Below are positions 56,758-64,000 of a stretch of DNA of 64,000 nucleotides, in pieces. Numbering within the stretch: the stretch's first letter is position 1; each line of letters begins with the position of its first letter. Location of the stretch: assembly GCF_000350225.1 (NCBI RefSeq), contig NW_005178810.1:347508-411507 (forward strand). Reading direction: 5' to 3'. The notes beneath the pieces are model-generated. The model was not told where the DNA came from, ran no database searches, and was given only the letters and a program-made list of their open reading frames with translations. The translations under genes were made by a program, and so were the position numbers. This stretch comes from Chondrus crispus (Eukaryota; Rhodophyta; Florideophyceae; Gigartinales; Gigartinaceae).

Positions 56758-59700
56758 CCGTTGTCAAGAAAGAATGCAGAGGAGAGCCGGCAGAGAAGTC
56801 AGAAGTTTGAGGAAGCGATGCATGCCGCGTCGTTGAGGAATGGGGAATGTCACCATACCCCCAGATGAGGTGTTACGCTCGCCTGAATGGCAACGCGTCA
56901 CCGAAGCCCACACGTGAACTTAAGATCGAGAGCAGGAGTCCGCACGGAGGAGGAGCGAAAATTATCCCAGAATTACTAGAGAAATACCGAAAGGGGATTG
57001 TCGAATGAACAGCATGAGAAAAGAGCACCAGTCCTCCCCCGAAATCCTAATCGAAATTGAGGATGGCAGCCCGAAATCGCCGGTTGCCCGCTCAGTTACT
57101 GTTGCTAGCCAGGGCTGGCCGCACAAATATCGAAGTCAGATCGCGACCCGCGACTACAAATTGCGTATGAAGCCGAAAACGTCCGTCGCCGGCGGCCCCG
57201 TCCAACCTGCTTCACGGAGAGATGACAAGGATGAGCGAGGCGCAACGCGCGCTTACCGCGCAGGAGATGCTTTTTTTAGGGACGGGAGCAGTGTGGATTT
57301 AAGACCGACCGCGCGCTTATGGAGAGCCACCAAGCGGAGCAGAGAGAGCAACGAGTAGGGTTGGGAACGAGAGATAGTCGAAGGAGTCGACGTCTCAACG
57401 AGACAATACGGTTCACCCAACAGTTCCGAACGACAGAGCCACGACCCGTTTACTGATGATCAGCATACTTCCTAGTTTACAGCGTTAACCCCCTTTCCTT
57501 TGTTTTTGTTTCTGTACTGTTCTGTTTCGTTTTTGTTGCTGCCACATAGAGAACAAGACCCTGCACCGCGGTCAATAACGACCAAGCCTCGCGACTGACG
57601 CAAGCGCGAACGCATTTTATCACGCGGGACCTACTTATGCGTTTATCAGGGTAACCCCGCTTTCGTTTCTATTTTGTTTACTTTTTCTGTTTTTTGGTGT
57701 CGAGGACGCAGTCCTCAAAACAAGAGTTTGTAAGACCTACAGGGAAGAGAGAAACCCTAAGGGAGACGAGAAGCCCGGGCCACGAAATGGAGGCGTACTC
57801 AAACGCTGTATGAGAAAGGCCGGCGAGCAGGAAAAAGAGGGATGGACCCTATGTGGAACTTCCGCGACGCGCTGAAGGCAGACGGTACTGCCGTAGGTGA
57901 TAAGTCGCCGAAGGTGATATATCGAGGGGTATACGCAGGCGAAGGGGGTGCGTTGATACGACGTCGTACGCAAAGTCGCCAAAAGGGATCAGCAGCCCTG
58001 TGGCTCTGCCGGAGAGGGGAGAATGAAAAAAAATAACGTCGAGGTTGAAGCAACCGTGCGGGCAGCTCGGAGAGGATCGCCGCGAGGAGCTCAGAGGATG
58101 GAGAGAGACAGAGAAATACGGTCGCCCGTGTATCTATCGACGACAAAACTGGAAGAGAATGCCTGCCGCGAATAAGAGGAGGAAAAATGGAGACCAAGGG
58201 GAGACCCCAGGATCGAGGGGGGGTTGAGGAAGGAGATATGGGAATGAGGCAATTAATGCGCACGGGCACGCGGGCGAGGCGAAGCGGGAGGAAGTGGATG
58301 ATGTGAGAGGCGACAAGGCCGAAGGCGTGGCAGGAACGAGTGTCGGAGGCATGGAAGGAGCGTACCAAGAATGAAGGAACGCGACACGACTCACGGGGAG
58401 AGTCCGAAGGACGAATATTTGCCGTCGGACAAGACCTCGAATGAGCCACTACAGTAGATACTCCGGAGTGTGATTTGGGAATTGTTACTTCCGGACGCCT
58501 CCGAGTCCACCTCAACAACACCCCGTGAAGATCGACAAGTGTCGCACAGCCGGAGGGGAACACAGGACACCACTCGGAATTTTATTCGATTTTAAGGAAA
58601 GAGTGTCGCCGACGAGCGCACGGGACGCTGAGTAATTTTGGGACAAGTGCACAGACGAATTGCGAGCACAGAGAAGGTTCGCTCTGTCCAGACGACGTCA
58701 TTCACTTGCACTTACATTTTTTTGTGTGTGTTACAACGCAGCTATTTGACCGAAGGATCACTCACCCGACCCTTGCAAGGGGTCGGTTGAACAGATCTCC
58801 CATGTTACACCCACACGCCGATGGCGGAATTCCGTTGCGTTTCGACTGTGGTAACAGTCCTCTCTCAGGACGAGAGCGTCTCAAAGAAGGTCGTGCTCCG
58901 ACGGGCCGTCGGAATTATCATTTGAAGGTAAGAGGCCAAGGGGTTATTTGTTAACATAAGTAAGAAGTCCAGGAACGCAACCGGGGGAGACGAATGGCGT
59001 GTCACCAAACGGACGCAAGTCTTCGTGAGCGCACGTCAGTATATTGAGAACATAAGCAAGGCGACGGAAACAGACCTCGTCACACGATCCGCAATTGTGT
59101 GGGTTCCGCGATGGCCCTGAGAGGGGGTACCGGCCCGCAAGAAGAAAGACGCGGTAACAGCGACGCTTTGTTTCCCTGAAGGACAGCAGAATCATTCTTG
59201 GATAGGAAAAAGGATATGGCGTTATTTTTTGTGTGCAACCGGCGACAAAAAAAATGGTGATGAAAGAGCGAACGCGGGAGACATTTAACCCTTCATAAAC
59301 TCTCCCAGCGGGATGCATGCTGCAGCCACGAGCGGAAGAAGAAAGCTCGTTGAGTCGAGAGAACGCGACTGAGCAGGGGAAACGTAGCTATTGTCGCATG
59401 TGCCTCGCTCCACCTGCCACGTATGGACATTTTGCTGACGGAACCAAAGTTGTCGGGCGATGTGAGCCTGGAAATGCAGTGATCGATATCTCCATTGCTG
59501 CTGTCGTCAAGACGTATGAGCCCGGAACTACAGGAGTGCAGTCCCACGCACCTGACGAGGCCATGATTCAAAGGGGTTTCCAGACAGTTAAGCGACACGA
59601 TGCGCGGACGCGTGTGTCAGTATGGGTAAGATCAAGTTCACGGCCTCCGCAAGTGCTATCGTACTCTATTTCATGCAGCCTTCAGCCAGGATCGAGGGCT

Positions 59701-61126
59701 TGGAAAGACGTCCCAAATCGTGGGACGAGACAAGAATGGGCAACTAAAATGTTATTGTCTCATGAGAACGTAGGTGTATCGTTCACGATGCAACATTTGC
59801 ACCAGCGAAACTGGCGGGTACTATTTACAAGCCTCAAACTAAACCCGACCGAAGCGGCTGTATATTTGTCTGGACTCGGATAAAATTCCAGAAAGAGAAG
59901 GAACCCTTCCACTCAACTCCGTTGGGAGGATAAAATCACAAGTCGCAGACGTCGTCACTTCCGGACGTCGGGATCTACAAGGAGGGAGGATCTTGACAAA
60001 CCTCCGCCGCATCAGTCCTCCTTGAAAGCGGTTGTTTGTGAGGACATCCCAACCAAGGACCCCACGCAAGAGCCGCCGGCTCGCGATCATGATGACACCG
60101 TCGCTCGCGCCGTCTCATACGCTCACGACAATATAAGCAAGTAGATGCCATTCAGCTGGAAGGGGACGTATGCTGTAAAATGAGGAGAAAAAGGAGGAAA
60201 TCGTCGACGACGATCCACCTGCATCCTACAACTCAAAGACATCTTCGCCCGCGACCCCACCGAGAAGCCTCGAAAACGAAATCACCGGCAAAATTGACGA
60301 ACGGGATTTCGTATTGACTCGACACGAACGGCAAACTCGACGATGGCGACAGCCACCCCGCTGCGATAGCAAGAATCGCCTCGAGGAGCCTGAAGAATTG
60401 CAAGAAAAGAGAATTACAGGCGATCGCGCAGCTGTCGGCGACAGAGCTAAATGCAGACGCACAATGGGAGCAAAATGAGGACCTCTGCTCACATTCTCGA
60501 GTGTCACAGTCTGACCGATCATCCACGCCGCTGCGACAATTTAATTTCGTCAGCCTGAAAGGTACAACGTGTATCCTAGCCGGCCGATGAGGCGACCCGG
60601 AGAGATAAATTAGTCCCCAAGGGAGGAACACAGTACGAGACGAGGACAGACTCGGAGAGGTGGGAAAGTGAAAGCAAGGAGGTGGAAAAAGGAGACGTGC
60701 AACACGATGGCAGAAGAAGGGTTGTGCAAGGAAAAGAGAAGGTAATTGGGGATGTGCAGCTGCAGTAGCAGAGGTGCACGGAAAATGGATAAGAGAAGGG
60801 AGACGGTAATGAGAAAAAGAGGAGGAAGCTGGTGAAAAGAGGGGTACGACCGCAGTGACGGTACGCAGGGAACAAGAAAAGGAAAGAGAAAAAGAGGAGG
60901 AAGTAGCGAGGTGAAGAGAAGGAGGAAGGAGGTATAAGGGTGTCACCGTGATTATGACGGGGTGGGCATCAATGAGAAAAAGAGCAGGAAACGAAGGAAC
61001 GAAGGGGCACGCAGGAAATTTCAATTTACGGATCAAAGGCGACATGACGAGGTCGCAAATTCAGCGTCACGCAGGCAGGATAGAGATGCGACAAGCTATC
61101 ACGAGGGAAGTGTCGCGCCCGTCAGC
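56758..61126. other. A3 spacer between pol and accessory ORF
   Basis: No gene is recognised. Frames at 57005-57358 (117 codons) and 59317-59883 (188 codons) on the plus strand have no familiar motif. T/G-rich islands occur at 57490-57545 and 57660-57705. Short inverted repeats sit at 58766-58786 (CCGACCC/GGGTCGG) and 58896-58912 (TCCGACGG/CCGTCGGA). From about 60560 to 60930 the plus strand is strongly GA-rich, giving a 270-codon artefact frame on the minus strand. From about 60205 on it matches A2. Confidence 0.6.
60560..60930. repeat. GA-rich strand-asymmetric tract (A3)
   Basis: Long runs of GAGAGG, GGAAGG and AAAGAGG fill the plus strand. Equivalent tracts lie at 26290-26670 (A2) and, as the complement, 9187-9890 (A1). 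It is always on the gag-pol strand, just beyond the end of the accessory ORF. Confidence 0.75.
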
Positions 61127-61136
61127 TCAGACGGGA
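61119..61136. terminator. Hairpin at the stop of the accessory ORF
   Basis: CCCGTC and GACGGG flank AGCTCA, a 6-bp perfect stem that overlaps the TGA stop. It is kept in A2 (26833-26850) but not obvious in A1. A link to 3'-end formation is speculative. Confidence 0.3.
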
Positions 61137-62853
61137 GGGTTGCCAAAGGATTTGCCCTTTGGAAGTGATGACACAAGGCGAGCTAAAACTCGCAGGTCGT
61201 TAATCGAGGCTCCTTGCAGAGCCTCTCTCTCAACACCGTGAGTGCGGAGTAAGGCACAGTATATGCTCGTGACGTCGTGGGTATTTTTGGCAATTGTTGG
61301 AGACAGGGGGGGAGATATCACTTCCCTCACCGACAATGTTTCGGTGTGGCCTGCCGAGGGAATTTTGACAGCTGGGGGCGCCTTTGACGAGGATGGAGAG
61401 GCCAGGGCTGCGCGCGGGGAAGCAGGGATAGCCGATCGAGGAGGAATTGGAGAGGAAGGACGGGAGCATACTTGAAGCTCCCGGGGGTCAGATGTGACGA
61501 TGGGGGTGACGTCGGGAACCGGTGTTTGGTTTCCGAATCGACGGCTCGTTTGAGCTTCCCACGCTGAGCAGAGGGTCGATGACCCGGGGTTGAACCACAC
61601 GAAGTCGCCCGCGGCTGGGTGGTTTCGACCAGGGGAGAAAGAGGGACGTTGGCGATTGAAGGATCGAGAGGAGTTTTGCGGAGGTACACAGTCCCAATCC
61701 ACGCCCTCGATCGTATAAAGGAGGGAGCGTATTTCGCGATTGAAATCAGAGCCACCCAGAGGAACAGAGAAGTCCAATAGACGCATTTGTGCTATCAGCT
61801 TCGCGGGGAGGTGCCACAGGCGCCAGCAATCATAGGTCTCCCACAAGAGGGTCGCAGCTACTTTGACGCACCACTCTGTGAGGAAGACCACCCATAACCT
61901 GTGTTGCAGATCCCGCAGGTAGCTGCCATAGTACGTGAGTATGGGTCCCATTTCGGCCCAAAAGCCTTGACTCACCTCGTACTGGCTCCACCATGAGGGG
62001 ATGCGCTGGTAACGACTTGCATAATGCTGACGGGAAATCTCGCGCGCCTCTACCATTTCGTAGCCGATGAAGTACCCCGTATCAGACCGAATACGCCGTT
62101 CAAAACGCACTGTGTTCTGAAAGAAGAAAATAGCCCCGCGTTTTAAATGACGGAAATTCGAAGGGATAATGGGTTCGGTCCAGAAGATGGCATCGGATGT
62201 GACAGTATGTCGGTTTCGCCACAGGCGATCCGCCTCGGCGGCAGGGTCACCAAAGGTGATATCAATGAGATTGTCCAAATAGAGGCGTTCGCCCTCTGTA
62301 CGACAACGCCAAGTGTCGCAACCGTATGACGAGGGTATGAGGGTGTCGGAAATGGGGATGGCAAGCCGAGCGAATACGGCCTCCATAAATCGCAGGGAGA
62401 GAGTGGGACGGCCCCGTGGGGGAGAATGACGTAGGATGGAAGTCGGAACTGCTATAAGGGTTCGGCAGTCAAAGAAGCGGATGGCAAGCACCGGGAGATT
62501 ACCGGGAAGCATGCCCGCGTCGTCGGCGAATTGGTGTTCGATTTTGGAAACGTCGCGAATATCCACGGAGGAGAACCACTGGGCCGAGGCAAATAAAGAA
62601 GGATGTTCGTGCATGATTTTGTCCTTAGCTCTTCGAGCGAGGGATAGTGGCGGGCTACCCAAGAGGGATGATAACCTGGATGAAAGGCCGGGTTGGAGAC
62701 GTCCGAATCAGGGGGACGTCGGGGTATAGGAGGGAGGTCGACGGAAGCGCGAGACTTGTTCGCGAAGCCGACACCGGTGCGTCGACGGGCAGTATTTTCG
62801 CCCGCGAGCTCAGGAGGTGGAGGACACGTGGGATTCGTCTTGTCCTTGCTCAT
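61127..62853 (-). pseudogene. A3 antisense accessory ORF, about 575 codons
   Basis: It starts MSKDKTNPTCPPPPELAG at 62853, 107 bp inside the 3' LTR, with a TGA stop at 61127-61129. The protein is near-identical to the A2 copy and recognisably similar to A1. The core (residues about 55-410) is rich in Trp, Phe and Arg and looks folded; the linker (about 410-500) is Ser/Pro/Ala-rich; the last 40 residues (LQGASINDLRVLARL, then LPKGKSFG) form a conserved tail. No signal peptide, membrane span, zinc finger or catalytic motif is recognised. Position and strand match the antisense ORFs of some plant Gypsy elements. About one break. Confidence 0.83.
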
Positions 62854-62947
62854 GCGGAGACCGTCGGTCAGGAATGGAAAAGTAGGGGGTCGAGAAGAGA
62901 AGAAGGAGTTGGAGATCAAGGAGTGTAGCCGATGTGCAAGGACGCTC

Positions 62948-62959
62948 AGAAGGGGGATA
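62948..62959 (+). other. Polypurine tract of A3
   Basis: AGAAGGGGGATA directly precedes the 3' LTR and is identical to that of A2. Confidence 0.75.
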
Positions 62960-63928
62960 TGTAGTGCAATACGCACCTGGAAAGGGGGGTGAAAAGAAAG
63001 GAAAATATTTGGATATGAAAAGTAGTCCGGGTTTGGGGGGGGACACACGTGTGAATAATTGCACAGTTTTAGTTTTTAATTGTTTTATTTTATTTAGTTA
63101 ATTAGTTGGCATTAATTTTGCTGACACTAGATTAGATCTAGGATCTAGCGCCGCGAGCTACTGTACTGGCTCCGGCGGGGCGATATATACCTTAGCCCTC
63201 TGACGACCAAGTCAGTAAAGGTAACCCGAGTTGCCAGAGTCTGATATCGCCTTGGTTGAAGTCCGTCTTTTACAAGACATTCCCTCTAACTACAGATTAC
63301 TTTATCCTTTGCGCTCGGGGGTCCCCTTTTTTCCTTATCCATTTTCCTTTACTTCCCTATCCTAATTTCCCTTAATCTTGAGTTGGTCCCACCTTGTAGG
63401 ATTGCGATCCGCAACGTGACGTCATTTGCTATCGGGCTTCTGTGTTGGTGCACCAGTGGTGCTTTTCTCAGTGTTGGTTCCATCGGAATCTGGTTGCGAC
63501 CGATCCGTTGTTGGTACTTTGCCATCGGGCAGTACGACGGTGTAGCGCTGCTACGTTTTCTTCTTTCCCGACGGGCTACGTTGCGACGTCCCCGTCGAAG
63601 ACCTTATCAAGGGTATAAGGTGTACAAGGCGCTCTTCGAGCATTGGATTTACGACCCATCGGACCAGGTTTACCTAAACACCCCTTCGAACTCGTCGAGC
63701 CGTTGCCTTTACAAGTCTCTACCACCAATTACCGATCCCAGGCTGGGCCCTTCTCTTTGCCCCCCTATCAGGGATCCGAGCTACTGCGGGCCGCAAACCC
63801 GCTTAAAGAGGACAGGGAGCTTCGAACACTCCGTAGCGCTGTGCCGTTGGCAGTTGTTGTTTTTGTTGCTGTTGTTTGTGTTGGACCGTCGGACGTTGGT
63901 CTCTGCCTGACAGGCGCATTGCACTACA
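62960..63928 (+). repeat. 3' LTR of A3, 969 bp
   Basis: Same ends and landmarks as the 5' LTR, with about nine substitutions and two balanced 3-bp length differences (a longer G-run near 63038 and a shorter C-run near 63762). TGACGTCA is at 63417-63424. If the antisense ORF is expressed, its promoter would lie in or beside this LTR. Confidence 0.96.
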
Positions 63929-63933
63929 CCGTA
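63929..63933. repeat. Right target-site duplication of A3 (CCGTA)
   Basis: It matches 48856-48860. It shows that both LTR ends come from one integration event. Confidence 0.95.
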
Positions 63934-64000
63934 GCGACAGCGTCGTGCGCTTCACCTAACACGTCGTCCGTGAGGTAGCGTTTCAAGAATTGATTCACGA
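63929..64000 (-). pseudogene. gag: B3 gag region, upstream part, cut by the window edge
   Basis: The minus strand codes NQFLKRYLTDDVLGEAHDA, a gag-capsid-like segment, immediately beyond the right LTR of A3 and its CCGTA duplication. It shows that A3 lies within B3 gag and that B3 continues past the window. Confidence 0.75.

Larger units (their letters stand above)
48861..63928 (+). mobile_element. A3: 15,068-bp family A Ty3/Gypsy element, both LTRs, duplication CCGTA
   Basis: The 5-bp duplication CCGTA flanks it (48856-48860, 63929-63933). Parts: 5' LTR (48861-49829), primer site (49834), gag (49998 to about 52300), pol (about 52420-56757), spacer (56758-61126), antisense accessory ORF (62853-61127), polypurine tract (62948-62959), 3' LTR (62960-63928). 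By eye the LTRs differ at about nine substitutions and two 3-bp length changes, about 99% identity, so it is the youngest datable insertion here. It is structurally complete, but gag-pol has about five or six breaks and the accessory ORF about one, so it looks unable to act alone. Confidence 0.95.
34555..64000 (-). mobile_element. B3: family B Ty3/Gypsy element carrying A3, runs off the right end
   Basis: Parts, left to right: 3' LTR (34555-35164), polypurine/hairpin region (35165-35200), a 2.1-kb leader, antisense accessory ORF (37319-39382, plus strand), a 3.5-kb spacer (39383-42895), pol (42907-47487), and gag (47488-48860 and 63929 to the edge) split by A3. Its 5' LTR lies outside the window. 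It is inserted in the gag part of B2 (left flank GTGGG). Pol looks whole; gag has a few breaks and the accessory ORF about one. Without A3 the visible part is about 14.4 kb. Confidence 0.85.

Noticed and set aside
59317-59883. A 188-codon plus-strand frame in the A3 spacer considered as an accessory gene
   Set aside because: No counterpart was seen in A1 or A2 and no motif was recognised, apart from a CRMC sequence too short to call a zinc site.
60233-61045. A 270-codon minus-strand frame next to the A3 accessory ORF, with a similar one in A2
   Set aside because: It runs through the GA-rich tract, so it is almost only Ser, Leu, Pro and Phe. The openness follows from base composition, and no motif is present.
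48861-63928. Envelope gene as the identity of the antisense ORF
   Set aside because: No signal peptide, transmembrane span or fusion peptide-like segment is visible, and the strand is opposite to that of known env genes.
1-64000. CRISPR arrays, rRNA and tRNA genes, bacterial operons
   Set aside because: No regularly spaced direct repeats, no cloverleaf-like segments and no rRNA signature were noticed. The pol genes, LTRs and intron mark eukaryotic DNA.

Overview
This window reads as a repeat-dense eukaryotic chromosome segment with one recognisable host gene, and that gene is dead. The rest is mostly nested Ty3/Gypsy-type LTR retrotransposons with chromodomain integrases. The host locus (850-2542) is an RtcB-type RNA ligase pseudogene with one likely short spliceosomal intron. 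Base composition is moderately GC-rich and genes are very sparse. An intron-poor, retrotransposon-rich alga such as a florideophyte red alga would fit, but that is a guess from overall character and not a sequence match.

Layout. 1-849 is unassigned host sequence; 850-2542 is the RtcB pseudogene; 2543-3210 is GC-rich sequence without a gene. From 3211 to the end two Gypsy families are stacked. Family A has LTRs of 935-1066 bp with ends TGTAGTGCAAT...ATTGCACTACA. Family B has LTRs of about 610-670 bp with ends like TGTAGSATA...TATGCTACA. B1 (3211-5289, minus) keeps one LTR, which itself holds a family A solo LTR (3853-4787, duplication ATTAC), plus the start of an accessory ORF. A1 (5290-16380, minus) and A2 (16381-29717, plus) follow. 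B2 (29718-34554, minus) is a pol/gag remnant. B3 (34555 to beyond the window, minus) has a 1526-residue uninterrupted pol. A3 (48861-63928, plus), a 15,068-bp copy with 969-bp LTRs and a perfect 5-bp duplication CCGTA, sits inside the gag region of B3.

The main finding is a shared, unusual element plan. In all three family A copies a long ORF of about 575 residues lies on the strand opposite gag-pol, between pol and the 3' LTR, starting only about 105-125 bp inside the LTR. Family B carries a very divergent ORF of about 690 residues in the same place and orientation. Its global layout and a few local motifs suggest remote homology to the family A ORF. Antisense accessory ORFs are known in some plant Gypsy lineages (Tat-type elements such as RIRE2 and Grande). 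Their presence in two divergent families here, with internal LTR hairpin repeats and a co-varying hairpin beside the family B polypurine tract, is the best candidate for something undescribed.

How parts fit: gag-pol would be transcribed from the 5' LTR (TATATA with an upstream ACTGTA palindrome). The antisense ORF would need transcription running inward from the 3' LTR. A1, A2, B1 and B2 are broken; A3 is structurally complete with near-identical LTRs but has several coding breaks; the pol of B3 looks whole. No tRNA, rRNA, CRISPR array or active host gene was found.
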